In this document: in pieces, positions 16,312-25,963 of the stretch | How positions within the stretch are numbered: position 1 is the first letter of the stretch | How the letters are laid out: the number at the start of each line of letters is the position of its first letter | Assembly: GCF_008632455.1 (NCBI RefSeq) | Contig: NZ_CP043929.1 | Coordinates: 3,844,001-3,908,000, forward strand | Direction of reading: 5' to 3' | DNA length: 64,000 bases | From: Methylomonas rhizoryzae | Lineage (GTDB): Bacteria; Pseudomonadota; Gammaproteobacteria; Methylococcales; Methylomonadaceae | Position numbers and translations under genes: made by a program | The notes under the pieces: model-generated | Told to the model about the DNA's origin: nothing | Seen by the model: only the letters and a program-made list of their open reading frames with translations | Databases searched by the model: none

Positions 16312-18201
16312 ATGAACATTTTTTTTAATTTATCGATTCGTTACAAAACCGGCATACCTATCGCTTTGATGTCTATCGCCTTAATCATAGTGGCCGGGGT
16401 TGGTTACCACTACATCAACCTATTAGGCGAGCGAGTCACCCGATTAGGCGGCGTGCAAATGCCGGCCTTGGGCGTTCTGTTGGAAAGCGACCGCGACATG
16501 TATCAAGCGATAGTGGCGGAACGTTCGCTACGCTTAGAGAAACCGCATTCGGAAGCCTTCGAAAAACTGAGCCAATTCCGCAGCGACAATGTACAGCAAG
16601 CCAGAACCCGCTTCGATAAATTTGTGGCCCTTAGCGATTTGCCGGATACGGCGGCTTACAAAACCCGCTTCGATAGCGCATTTAGCGCGTGGCAGCAACA
16701 AAGCCTGGAGAACGCGCAGGCGATAGAAGCCGGCAAACCCGAGAATTACCAGCGCGGCGAAGCCGCATTCGAAGCGGCCCGTCAGGTGATAGACGAATTA
16801 ACCGATCTGATCAACGCAGCGGCCCGGGATACCCAAACCCAATCGGCCGAAAAAATCGAACTGGGCATTGCCGGCATGACGATTGCTACCGCCATCGGCC
16901 TGAGTTTAGGCTTGCTGTTCGTCTGGTTTTTTCCTCGGCATATCGGTAAATCGCTGGCGGCTACCGTCGACGCGGCACAAAAGATCGCCCAAGGCGATAT
17001 GGATTTCCAACTGGAGGCACGCAACCAAGACGAAACCGGACAATTGCTGGCTGCCATGCAAACCTTACGAACCGCGCTGCATGCCGTGTTGGCCGACGCC
17101 CAACTCCTGGTGGAAGCCGCGCTGGCCGGCCGCTTGGAGGTACGGGCGGACGCCGGCAAACATCAAGGCGATTTCCGTAAACTGGTGGCCGGCTTCAACA
17201 ATACTTTGGATGCGGTGATTTTACCGGTCAACGCAGCGGCCGACGCCTTGCTGCGGGTGGAACACGGCGATTTGACCTGCACGGTGGCGGGGGATTACCA
17301 GGGCCAACTCGGCAGCTTTAAGGACACGGTGAACAACACCATCGCCAAATTGTCGCAAACGATTTCTCAAGTGCTCGCCGCGACCAACCAGCTAGCCCAA
17401 GCGTCGGAATTAATCGCCGATACCGCGCACTCCCTGGCGCGCGATTCCAACGAACAATCAGCCGGAGTGGAAGAAACCAGCGTCAGCATCGAGCAAATGG
17501 CGGCCAGCATCAAGCAAAACGCCGAGAATGCCAAAATCACCGACGGCATCGCGACCGCTGCCGCCGCCGAAGCGACTAAAGGAGGTATCGCGGTTAAAGA
17601 CACCGTCGATGCGATGAAACACATCGCGGCAAAAATCGGCATCATCGACGACATCGCTTATCAAACCAATATGCTGGCGCTAAACGCCGCCATAGAGGCG
17701 GCCCGGGCCGGCGACTATGGCAAAGGCTTCGCGGTAGTCGCCGCCGAAGTGCGCAAATTAGCGGAGCGCAGCAGCGTCGCAGCCCAGGAAATCGGCACGT
17801 TGGCCGAGAATAGCGTCGCCAAAGCCGAAATCGCCGGCAAAATGTTAGAAGATATCGTCAGCGGCATCGACCGAACTTCCCATTTGGTTCAGGAAATTTC
17901 CGCCGCTTCGCAAGAACAGTCGGCCGGCGTGCACCAAATCAACGTTGCCATGAACCGCATCAGCCGTATTACCCAACAAAACGCGGCCGCCAGCGAACAA
18001 TTGGCCACCACAGCCGAGCAAACCACCAGCCAAACCGAGCAATTGCAACATTTGATGAGCTTTTTTACCCTTAAACAAGTAGAGCCTATCGAGCTATTCG
18101 TCGATCATTACCGAGAATCCTCCCCAAGGCGCGAACCGCGGGCGAGGCGAACCAATCCCGGCAAAGCGCCGGTCGACTTAAACAAATTCGAGCGCTTCTA
18201 A
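16312..18201 (+). CDS. Methyl-accepting chemotaxis protein
   Basis: A 629-residue transmembrane chemoreceptor. ATG 16312 is chosen because the first membrane helix (~10-35) follows directly. A four-helix-bundle periplasmic sensor (~36-184) is followed by a second helix, GIAGMTIATAIGLSLGLLFV (~185-204). HAMP-type segments span ~205-360. The signalling domain has the hairpin tip AYQTNMLALNAAIEAARAGD at ~449-468 and KGFAVVAAEVRKLAERS after it. The tail ends NKFERF and lacks the NWETF pentapeptide that binds CheR, so adaptation would rely on other tethering. No che genes are adjacent. Confidence 0.92.
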   Translation: MNIFFNLSIRYKTGIPIALMSIALIIVAGVGYHYINLLGERVTRLGGVQMPALGVLLESDRDMYQAIVAERSLRLEKPHSEAFEKLSQFRSDNVQQARTRFDKFVALSDLPDTAAYKTRFDSAFSAWQQQSLENAQAIEAGKPENYQRGEAAFEAARQVIDELTDLINAAARDTQTQSAEKIELGIAGMTIATAIGLSLGLLFVWFFPRHIGKSLAATVDAAQKIAQGDMDFQLEARNQDETGQLLAAMQTLRTALHAVLADAQLLVEAALAGRLEVRADAGKHQGDFRKLVAGFNNTLDAVILPVNAAADALLRVEHGDLTCTVAGDYQGQLGSFKDTVNNTIAKLSQTISQVLAATNQLAQASELIADTAHSLARDSNEQSAGVEETSVSIEQMAASIKQNAENAKITDGIATAAAAEATKGGIAVKDTVDAMKHIAAKIGIIDDIAYQTNMLALNAAIEAARAGDYGKGFAVVAAEVRKLAERSSVAAQEIGTLAENSVAKAEIAGKMLEDIVSGIDRTSHLVQEISAASQEQSAGVHQINVAMNRISRITQQNAAASEQLATTAEQTTSQTEQLQHLMSFFTLKQVEPIELFVDHYRESSPRREPRARRTNPGKAPVDLNKFERF

Positions 18202-18459
18202 GGATTTCGCTAATAACAACTTCCCTATTTTCTCAAGCCTTATGGATTCTTAGACCCAAATCCCGTTTGCCGCGCTGAGCGCCGAAGGATTCACGCGGGT
18301 GTCGGGTGTCGGCTGACTCGGGCCTTCCAGGCCGTCGCACTAGCGACTCAAAAACCGATAGCCTTTCATAAATCCTGCTCTTTCAATTTCGGGACGTTAT
18401 TTGTGACGGTATCCTAAGTCCATCAATCGCACCCAAGCGGCCGGCCACTTCCGAGCATC
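18202..18459. other. Convergent spacer
   Basis: 258 bases between the convergent chemoreceptor and peptidase genes. Nothing recognisable apart from short G+C inverted stretches. Confidence 0.3.
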
Positions 18460-19464
18460 TCATCGGGATTGCGAGCGCAGCAGGGCGATGCGTTCCTCAC
18501 TGGCCGGATGGGACGACAGATAATCCAGCACCGAGTCCAGGCGCCGCACAAAACCCGCTTCATCCTGCGCTTGCCGGGCTTGCAATTTGAGCAACAGGTC
18601 GGCCAAGCGGCCGGGCGGGATGTGATTCAAGCGCATCACTTCGATTGCAAATTCGTCGGCACTACGCTCCAAATCGCGTGAATAGCGCGTTTGCAATAGT
18701 GCGCTCGGCACTACGGCCAACAGGCTGCTCGAATCGCCCACATACCAAGCGACTATCAGGCCGACCAGCGAGGCCTGCAACAGCTGCCGCAACGCGTGAC
18801 GCTGACTGACGTGGCCGCTTTCGTGTGCCAAAACCGCGACGATTTCATCCTCGTCCGCCATTTCGACCAAGCCGTCCAGGATCACTACGCTACCGCCTGG
18901 CAAGGCAAAGGCATTCGGCTCCAAACGCTCACTGCCGCGAAAAACCAACTGCGGCCTGACCGCTCCCGCCGGCAAAATCAGATCGGCTACCCGCTGTTCG
19001 ATGGCTTGCCGACGCGCGCCGTCCAACACAGAGGCGCCCAACACGCTATCATCCAAGTTGCCGAGCCAATAGCCGTCCATGTCTGTTAGCACCGCATCGG
19101 GAATCCTGTCCGCCACCAGCCGCGCCAAATAAGGCAGCCCCCACCAATAGGCGGCTACGGCCAAACCGGCCGCCAATACCAGCGCCGTTATCGCGTACAG
19201 CCAGCGGCCTTCCAGCTGATTAGAGCCCGGACCTGCCGGAAACAGCGCGGCAAAGCCTTGGATGTCCTCCACTTCACAGCGGCCGCCGTCGGCAAACAAA
19301 ATCGTCCTGGGCGCGGAACCCAGCGGCGCAGGGATGCTCAACGCCGCCAAAGCGTCCCGGCGTTCGAGATTGTCGCCCTGCAAAAACAGCACCGAACCGC
19401 ACACTCGCAGTTGCACCGTGTGCGGAACGGCCGTCCGACCGTCGTAATAGCGGGCGGACAACAT
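18460..19464 (-). CDS. M48-family membrane metallopeptidase
   Basis: The 334-residue protein has an N-terminal ~80-residue beta-rich region and a membrane segment (LYAITALVLAAGLAVAAYWW, ~89-108). The peptidase domain has the zinc motif HESGH (214-218) and the third-ligand region ERSADEFA. ATG 19464 lies 3 bases after the stop of the YjgN-type gene, so the two are co-translated. The pairing of DUF898 with an M48 peptidase recurs in proteobacteria. I infer an inner-membrane quality-control protease; the substrate is unknown. Confidence 0.85.
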   Translation of the reverse strand: MLSARYYDGRTAVPHTVQLRVCGSVLFLQGDNLERRDALAALSIPAPLGSAPRTILFADGGRCEVEDIQGFAALFPAGPGSNQLEGRWLYAITALVLAAGLAVAAYWWGLPYLARLVADRIPDAVLTDMDGYWLGNLDDSVLGASVLDGARRQAIEQRVADLILPAGAVRPQLVFRGSERLEPNAFALPGGSVVILDGLVEMADEDEIVAVLAHESGHVSQRHALRQLLQASLVGLIVAWYVGDSSSLLAVVPSALLQTRYSRDLERSADEFAIEVMRLNHIPPGRLADLLLKLQARQAQDEAGFVRRLDSVLDYLSSHPASEERIALLRSQSR

Positions 19465-19467
19465 GCT

Positions 19468-20493
19468 TTAAAGCGCGATGTCGAAATCGAACATTTCGGC
19501 GATTTCCTCGCCGGTTGCCGCGGCCTGAGACTCTATGCCGGCAACTATGTTTTCCAAATCCGCACCGGGAATCAGGCTGATATGCTCGATGCGATAGCGG
19601 GCCAAGCGAATATCGGCAAAGGGTTTATAAAAACCCAAGGTCAACAGCGTCAGTATTAAATTGCTGAACATGATGCCGAACAAGCCAGACGCTTTAACCT
19701 CGGAGGTGAAGCGATGTACGCCGGCCAATTGAGTATTGTTCCAAATCAGATTTTGCAAGCGGGCCGACACGTAGGGATAGCCGAAAATCAGCATGCCCAG
19801 GTATGTGCCTATGCCGGCCAAGGCGCCGCCGACCGCCATGCGTTGCTCGACGTCATCGGGAATCACCAACTGGCTGGCGACCAAAAGCAGGACGAAAATG
19901 GCCACCAGCATGGGGATCACCAATAAATAAATTTTATAAAAACCGCCCGTGCCGGCGGTGAAACGGAACAATGCATTGCCGTAAGCCGAGTTGTCGCGCA
20001 TATAGCGAACGATGCGTTGCTGAGTCAAAGGCCACAACAGTCCCACACTAAGCACGGAGGCAAGCGGCCACGCCAGCCAACTGAGATAAGCGCCGCCGGT
20101 TTTGCCGTAAAAAGCGAACCGCAACCCCCGGTAGCTGGAATTGTATAAGCGAAACCGCAAGGAGCGCTTCAGCAGCCACGGCATCACCAACAGGATGAGC
20201 AACAATATCGCCAGCGCGATGAGCGGGGAAAATCTTCCGGCCAAGGTATACGCAACTACCAAGACCACGGCTATTATTCTGCCTTTCAGAATGGCTTTCG
20301 GGTCGCCGTGATAATCGAAGCACGCGCCGGCCAGCCGGGTGTGCCGGTAAAAATATTGGTTACGCCTAACCTTGGCCCAAGCCGAATAAATGCCCAAGGT
20401 TAAAATACTCAACAATAAGTTGACGATCCAAATTTTGAAATACTCGCCGCCTTGACCGGTAAATTGCAGCCGTTCGCGATTCTTCATAGCCAT
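19468..20493 (-). CDS. YjgN-family (DUF898) inner-membrane protein
   Basis: The 341-residue protein has six to eight hydrophobic segments. It also shows the repeated family signature LLSILTLGIYSAWAKVRRNQ near residues 27-46 and NLILTLLTLGFYKPFADIR in the C-terminal third. This internal duplication defines DUF898. Function is not known. It is the first gene of a two-gene operon with the M48 peptidase. Confidence 0.85.
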   Translation of the reverse strand: MAMKNRERLQFTGQGGEYFKIWIVNLLLSILTLGIYSAWAKVRRNQYFYRHTRLAGACFDYHGDPKAILKGRIIAVVLVVAYTLAGRFSPLIALAILLLILLVMPWLLKRSLRFRLYNSSYRGLRFAFYGKTGGAYLSWLAWPLASVLSVGLLWPLTQQRIVRYMRDNSAYGNALFRFTAGTGGFYKIYLLVIPMLVAIFVLLLVASQLVIPDDVEQRMAVGGALAGIGTYLGMLIFGYPYVSARLQNLIWNNTQLAGVHRFTSEVKASGLFGIMFSNLILTLLTLGFYKPFADIRLARYRIEHISLIPGADLENIVAGIESQAAATGEEIAEMFDFDIAL

Positions 20494-20641
20494 GATTCCT
20501 GGGTTTGCTGTGGATATACTCCCACAAGAATAACGGATTGACGCAAGCTAACAAGAATAATACGCCGCTGCCTTCGACTTTAATGATACTTTCAGGACCA
20601 TGAAAGGCTTGCCCTACCCTATCCGAGGACGGAGGATGCGT

Positions 20642-21277
20642 TCAAACGCGGCGGGCCAAGGGATTAGGGGTAGGTTCGGCAATCTTGTCGAGGATATTCT
20701 TATCGGTATGATGGAAGGGCTGAGCTTGGCCCTGGATTTGCAGAACCGTGTCTTCTTGGTATGACCAGGTACCATCGGGGTTAAACAGCACGCGAATATT
20801 GAAGGCCACGGTACGAAAAGCTTGCGCTAAAAACGGCGCGGAACAAATGCCCCAGGTATCCAAGCCTTCGCTGGCTTGCAACTCGAATCCGTCGGCGTCG
20901 GCCGCGGCCCGTCCCGCCGCCATGGCCACCAAGCCGCGCGGTATCGTCAAGGTATGTATCACGGTTTCGGTCGCCGGTTCCCACAGCCAATAGCCGACTT
21001 GTTCGTGATAGGTTTTAATCCGGCCGGGCTTGGTAATGTGAGTAAAATAACGCAAACCGTACAGCAGTTGCGGGCCGTTGGTGACCGGGTCTATCGGTTG
21101 CAACTCCAGCCGCTCGACGAACTCCTGCGATTTAGGCCCGTCAGCCTTGGGTTTTATGTCGACGCCGCGCCGACCCGACCAGATGCCGGCCATTCTGCGT
21201 AGCGGCCCCAAGTTGTTTAAGGTGTTCAGGTCGATGTCGCTAGGTTCGGTGTAAATATCTACTTTTAATTCGTTCAT
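20642..21277 (-). CDS. Nitrobindin-like (FABP-fold) heme-binding-type protein
   Basis: The 211-residue product resembles the THAP4/nitrobindin beta-barrel group: an early GIWSGRRGVD in place of GxWxGxG, then repeated strands such as TYHEQVGYWLWEPATETV. I chose ATG 21277; a GTG 21 bases upstream directly follows the SLC13 stop. The axial histidine cannot be assigned with confidence. It overlaps or abuts the SLC13 gene, so it is probably the last gene of that operon. Confidence 0.65.
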   Translation of the reverse strand: MNELKVDIYTEPSDIDLNTLNNLGPLRRMAGIWSGRRGVDIKPKADGPKSQEFVERLELQPIDPVTNGPQLLYGLRYFTHITKPGRIKTYHEQVGYWLWEPATETVIHTLTIPRGLVAMAAGRAAADADGFELQASEGLDTWGICSAPFLAQAFRTVAFNIRVLFNPDGTWSYQEDTVLQIQGQAQPFHHTDKNILDKIAEPTPNPLARRV

Positions 21278-21298
21278 TTCTTCAGCCCTAAGATTCAC

Positions 21299-23023
21299 TC
21301 AAGCAAACACGATAGGCGTCAGCCACAGCACTAGCGCACTGTATACCACTAGTATCGGCAAACCGAAACGGATGAAATCGCGGGTTTTATATCGACCGGG
21401 CGATAACACCATCAAATGGGTTTGATAGCCGCTCGGGATTAGAAAACAAGCGCTGGAAGCGTAAGCCACCACCATCACGAACGGCATAGGGTCTACCCCA
21501 TGAGCCTTGGCGGCTTCCAGGCCCACCGGCAAAGCCAGAGCCGCGGCGGCATTGTTGGTGATCAGTTCGGTCAACAGCCAGGTCATTAGATATATGGCGA
21601 ATAAGGACCCCATCAAGCCGCCGTGGCCGAATAGCCCGTTCAATGTCCCGGCAATCAGCTTGGCGGCGCCGGATTGCTCCAACGCTCCGGCAACCGCCAA
21701 GGCCGATCCGACCAACAGCCAGACGTCGAACGGGAAACGCCGCCGCATTTCCATTCGCGTGAGCACGCCGGCCGCCAATAATATTCCCAGCATCACCAAC
21801 AAGCCGTTCAATAGCGGAAATACCCCGGCGGCCGAACAGGCTATCACCAGCGCGAAACACCCCAGCGTCAGCAGGTTTTCCTTGGCGTTCAAGCGGGGCC
21901 GTAACGGTTCGCTGGAGAGCAGATGAAAGTTGCGCTCCACATTGCGGTGCTGCCTGAAATCGTGGCCCGCCGCCAGCACCAGGCAATCGCCGACCTTCAG
22001 TTCGACTTGCCCCAGTTTGCCGGTGAGTTGCCGGTCGCCGCGCCGAATCGCCACCACGCCGGCGTCGAACATCAAGCGGAAATCCACTTCCCGCAATGTC
22101 TTGCCTTCCAATTCCGATGAATGTGCGATCACCACTTCCAGCAAATTATCCGCGAACAATGCGTCGACATCATTGCCGAAAATTTCCAAACCGGGATAAC
22201 GCTGTAATTCCTGAACCTTGTCCAAGCTGCCGCTAAACAACAAAATGTCGCGGGCTTCCAGCAGGTCGGTGGGGCGTACCGGACTGAGCAGATGCCCGTC
22301 GCGCACCATCTCCACTAAAAACAGGCCCTGCATGCCGCGCAAGCCGTTTTGCTCCACGCTGCGGCCGATCAGCGGCGAATGTTCCGCCACCCGGGCTTCC
22401 AAAAAATACGGTGCGTGCTGCCGGCTTTGGGCCGAACCGTTAGCGGGTAGCAAACGGCGCATCAACAACATCGTGGCGCCGCAAGCCAGCAGCAACGGCA
22501 CCCCGACCCAGGCAAATTGAAACATCTGCAACCCCGGCATACCGGCCTGGCGCAATAGCGAATCGACTACCAAATTGGTGCTGGTACCGACCAAGGTGGT
22601 GACGCCACCCAATATCGAGGCATAAGACAGCGGCATCAGCAAGCGTCCGACCGGATGCTGGGTCTGCCGGCTTAGCGGCCCCAGCAAGGTGCCCACCACC
22701 GCGGTATTGTTCAGTACCGACGACATTAACGCGGCGGCCCCGGTCAACTTCAGCATGGCGCTGAATTCGGAACCGTTCAACATGTGCTTGATGATGGCCT
22801 CGATAATCCGGGAGCGCTCCAAAGCCAGTGACACCAGCAACAACAATACCAAGGTAACCAGCGCCGGGTTGGCGAATCCGCGTAAAAACCGGTCTACGTC
22901 GCACCAGCCCAACAACAAAAACCCGACCGCCCAGCCGGTAAACAACAAGGCCGCCGGCCAGCGGCCTATCACCAACAGTACTAATAACAGCAATACCGCC
23001 GACAACACCAGTATCGCGGTCAT
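21299..23023 (-). CDS. SLC13/DASS-family permease with TrkA-C domains
   Basis: A 574-residue carrier. ATG 23023 overlaps the stop of the upstream gene (ATGA) and opens with a membrane helix; the longer frame to 23116 is not hydrophobic. N-terminal helices (~1-190) include SSVLNNTAVVGTLLGP and LVGTSTNLVVDSLL, the two conserved hairpin motifs of the superfamily. Two TrkA-C regulatory domains occupy ~200-370. C-terminal helices include LLTELITNNAAAALALPVG. Such proteins move sulfate, dicarboxylates or other anions; the substrate is not evident. Confidence 0.85.
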   Translation of the reverse strand: MTAILVLSAVLLLLVLLVIGRWPAALLFTGWAVGFLLLGWCDVDRFLRGFANPALVTLVLLLLVSLALERSRIIEAIIKHMLNGSEFSAMLKLTGAAALMSSVLNNTAVVGTLLGPLSRQTQHPVGRLLMPLSYASILGGVTTLVGTSTNLVVDSLLRQAGMPGLQMFQFAWVGVPLLLACGATMLLMRRLLPANGSAQSRQHAPYFLEARVAEHSPLIGRSVEQNGLRGMQGLFLVEMVRDGHLLSPVRPTDLLEARDILLFSGSLDKVQELQRYPGLEIFGNDVDALFADNLLEVVIAHSSELEGKTLREVDFRLMFDAGVVAIRRGDRQLTGKLGQVELKVGDCLVLAAGHDFRQHRNVERNFHLLSSEPLRPRLNAKENLLTLGCFALVIACSAAGVFPLLNGLLVMLGILLAAGVLTRMEMRRRFPFDVWLLVGSALAVAGALEQSGAAKLIAGTLNGLFGHGGLMGSLFAIYLMTWLLTELITNNAAAALALPVGLEAAKAHGVDPMPFVMVVAYASSACFLIPSGYQTHLMVLSPGRYKTRDFIRFGLPILVVYSALVLWLTPIVFA

Positions 23024-25167
23024 CGCTCGCCACCCGCGTTCTGCCGCTGCCGATAGGCCCTGACGGCGGGATAGGCGATTGCGCCGAATAATCCGGCAAC
23101 CAGCAGCAACGGCCAAAATTTTGCCCGGTTCCAGGCTTGGCGCTGCCGCTCGCGCGCGTCGATATCGATGCGGCTGTATTTCAAGCGGTTGCTGATCATG
23201 CGGGCCGGCTTCAAGTTTTTATACCAGCTGTGCAGCAAGGCGAAATCCTTGGGGTAATAGCCGAACAACCAGGGCGAATCGCGGCGTAGAATGTCCTGCA
23301 TGCGGTCGATGATGGCTTGCCGTTCCTCGCCGTTCGGCATGTTGCGCATCTGCTCGAACAAGCGGTCGAACTCGGGATTGGCATAGTTGCCGGCGTTCTC
23401 GCCGCCTTGCTTGACCTTGGAATTAGGGCCGTACAGCAAAAAGAAAAAGTTTTCCGGGTCGGGGTAATCGGCGTTCCAGCCCCAGACGAAGATTTGCGCA
23501 GCGCCGCTACGCATTTTTTCCTGAAAGCGGTTGTAGTCCGTGCCGCGGATCACCAGCTGGATGCCCAACTTGTCGAATTGCTTGCGATACCAATTCATCA
23601 AGGCTTGATCGTCGGCACCGACTGCGGTGGTATCGAAATACAACAACAATTTTTCGCCGCTGGCCGGATCAATACCGTTGGGGTAGCCGGCTTCGGCCAA
23701 CAAACGTTTGGCTTCGGCTAGCGACTTGCGCTTGGGAGCGCCGTTTTGCCAGTCGAACACCACGGGATTCAGACCGGCTTGGCCGTCGCGGTAACCGAAG
23801 ATACCGGGCGGCAAAGCCCCTTGCGCCACCACGCCGCGACCGTTGGCGAAAATGGCGATGAATTCTTCGTAATCCACGGCTATCGCTATGGCTTGCCGCA
23901 ATTTGCTTGCCCGTTCGGATGCGCCGCCGACTAGCGGATCCAGCCAGTTAAACCCCATGTAAAACAAGGAACTGGCTACCGAAGTCTGCAATTGAATCTG
24001 CTTGTCGCGCATCAGCGGCGTCAGTTGCGGGTCGCCGCTACCGGAAAACTGAACGGCCTGATCGAAGTTGTCGGAAGCGATGCCGGACGCGTCGTAATAG
24101 CCTTGCAGAAACTTGGCCCAATACGGAATGGTTTCCTTTTCCAAGGTAAACACCACCTGGTCGACGAACGGCAGCGGCTGCCCGGCGTCGGCCAGCAAAC
24201 CGGCCTCCAGGTCTCCGGGATCGCCATCCTGCGGATAGAAATCGCTGTGATAGTAAGGGTTTTTGCTGAGCACCATGCGCCGATTCGGGTTGTTTTCCGT
24301 CAACCAATACGGACCGGTACCGACCGGATACCAATCCAGGGTGATGTTTTTGCTTTTCAGTCCCGGTTGGGCGTAAAACAGCGCCGCCTCCCAGGGCATG
24401 GGCGCAAAAAACGGCATCGCCAGCCAATATTGGAGTTGCGGGTATTTGCCTTTGATGCGGATGCGATAATGCCGCTCGTCCAAGGCAGTAGCGCCGCGCA
24501 TAGGCTTATTGCGCAATTCCGCTATGGGCGAGGCGGCAGTGTCTTGACCGAACTCGGCGAAACCGTCGATATAAGCCGCCATCAACTCGGCGATAGGCGA
24601 TTGCGTTTTGGGGTAGGCCAGACGTTTGATCTGATAAACGTAGTCTTCCGCTTGGAGTAAGCGACTGCTTTGTATCGGAAAATCGCTCAAGGTTTCGATC
24701 CGCGCCAGTTGCCGCTCGTCCAGCTGGTGATACAAAAATCGGCCGTCGTCGTCCCGGCTAAAGGCCGGATGCGGCTGGTAGCGTATGTCGTCGCGGATTT
24801 CGATCAGGTAGTCGGTGAACGCCACCTGGTCGTCGCTGGCGGTTTCCGGCAGCTCCGCGCCATGCGCATCCAGATAGCGAATTTCGGGCAGATCGGTAGC
24901 GGTCAACGCCTGCAGCTGGTAAGGCCGCTTCAGGAAATGGTATTGCAAAGGCGGTTCGTAGATTTGGCCGATGAAGCCGTATTCGTCGCTGCTGTAGGAC
25001 ACCGCCGGATCCAAATGCTTGGGTTGCTCGGAAAACGACGAATACATAATCGCCCGAGCGCGGTCGCTGTCCGGATACGGATTGTTAAGCTGGGATACCT
25101 CGCATGCCGTTAACGAAACGATAGACAGCGCCAGGAAAGAGTTTCGAATCGACGAAATATTGAACAT
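23020..25167 (-). CDS. Lipoprotein solute-binding protein (SBP family 5) with C-terminal membrane anchor
   Basis: The 715-residue protein starts with a lipoprotein signal (ALSIVSLTAC, Cys22). The body matches extracellular solute-binding family 5 (oligopeptide type): LDPAVSYSSDEYGFIGQIYE, TGPYWLTENNPNRRMVLSKN, RQAIAIAVDYEEFI and FVWGWNADYPDPENFF. Unusually, the C-terminus adds a membrane segment (FWPLLLVAGLFGAIAYPAVR) and a basic tail. No ABC permease or ATPase is adjacent; instead it is translationally coupled (4-base overlap) to an SLC13 carrier. Confidence 0.85.
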   Translation of the reverse strand: MFNISSIRNSFLALSIVSLTACEVSQLNNPYPDSDRARAIMYSSFSEQPKHLDPAVSYSSDEYGFIGQIYEPPLQYHFLKRPYQLQALTATDLPEIRYLDAHGAELPETASDDQVAFTDYLIEIRDDIRYQPHPAFSRDDDGRFLYHQLDERQLARIETLSDFPIQSSRLLQAEDYVYQIKRLAYPKTQSPIAELMAAYIDGFAEFGQDTAASPIAELRNKPMRGATALDERHYRIRIKGKYPQLQYWLAMPFFAPMPWEAALFYAQPGLKSKNITLDWYPVGTGPYWLTENNPNRRMVLSKNPYYHSDFYPQDGDPGDLEAGLLADAGQPLPFVDQVVFTLEKETIPYWAKFLQGYYDASGIASDNFDQAVQFSGSGDPQLTPLMRDKQIQLQTSVASSLFYMGFNWLDPLVGGASERASKLRQAIAIAVDYEEFIAIFANGRGVVAQGALPPGIFGYRDGQAGLNPVVFDWQNGAPKRKSLAEAKRLLAEAGYPNGIDPASGEKLLLYFDTTAVGADDQALMNWYRKQFDKLGIQLVIRGTDYNRFQEKMRSGAAQIFVWGWNADYPDPENFFFLLYGPNSKVKQGGENAGNYANPEFDRLFEQMRNMPNGEERQAIIDRMQDILRRDSPWLFGYYPKDFALLHSWYKNLKPARMISNRLKYSRIDIDARERQRQAWNRAKFWPLLLVAGLFGAIAYPAVRAYRQRQNAGGER

Positions 25168-25219
25168 GTGGCGGACCAAGCGGATAACTTGGCCGCATTC
25201 TACCGCAATGCTAGGGGGA

Positions 25220-25963
25220 TTAGGCCGTCAAGCCGAGGTATACGCCCCATAGCAGCAGCAAGCATCCCAGCGTCCTGCTCAAGGTTTCCGCAGGCACGGG
25301 CGCCCATTTCTCGACCAGTACCATCAAGCTAACCCATACCATGGCCGACAAGCTCATCACGCCAAAGGCAAACATCAATAACATCTGTGCCCAACAACAA
25401 CCTAAACAGTACAAACCGTGTTTGAAGCCCATGTTGAACGCGCCGCGCCTGCCGGGTTGCCAATGCCGCAATAGAAAGCCCAGCGTTGAACGGCATAGCC
25501 GCAAGCACGCGTTTTTAAACGCGGCGAACTGATAACTGCCGGCCAGCATCAACAGCGCCGCCGCCAACCACGGTTGCCGGTTTTCCATCATTGGCGACAA
25601 CCACGCCCGACTATGCAACAGACTTTGCAACAAGGTCGGCAACACGCTGAATAACAGCCAAACCGTTAAATAGCCTGCGGCGAACAACAGCGTACCGGCC
25701 GGCGCGCTGGTACCGCCTCGTCGGCAATATACAGCGAAGGTTTGCAGCATAGGCCAGGCGGAAGGCAACATCATTGCCGCCGTCATGACGGCCCACATTG
25801 CCGACAGCCAGATATAATCGGCCAAGCGCCAATCCGCCAGGGCGGAAGGCGGCATCCACAGCTGTGTCATCGGCAGGGTTTGCATCTGCCAAGCCTGATA
25901 AGCCAAATACAGCCAGCTGGCGGCGATCAGCGCGGCAAACAACGCGGCAACTTTAAACGGCAT
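25220..25963 (-). CDS. DUF2182 integral membrane protein
   Basis: The 247-residue protein has six or so membrane helices with the family marks MWAVMTAAMMLPSAWPML and GLYCLGCCWAQMLLMFAFGV. ATG 25963 shares its A with the TGA of the upstream DUF1326 gene (TGATG), so translation is coupled; the open extension to 26230 is non-hydrophobic shadow sequence. The CLGCCW cluster suggests metal or thiol chemistry in the membrane, but this is inference. It is the last gene of the methyltransferase-SDR-DUF1326 operon. Confidence 0.8.
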   Translation of the reverse strand: MPFKVAALFAALIAASWLYLAYQAWQMQTLPMTQLWMPPSALADWRLADYIWLSAMWAVMTAAMMLPSAWPMLQTFAVYCRRGGTSAPAGTLLFAAGYLTVWLLFSVLPTLLQSLLHSRAWLSPMMENRQPWLAAALLMLAGSYQFAAFKNACLRLCRSTLGFLLRHWQPGRRGAFNMGFKHGLYCLGCCWAQMLLMFAFGVMSLSAMVWVSLMVLVEKWAPVPAETLSRTLGCLLLLWGVYLGLTA

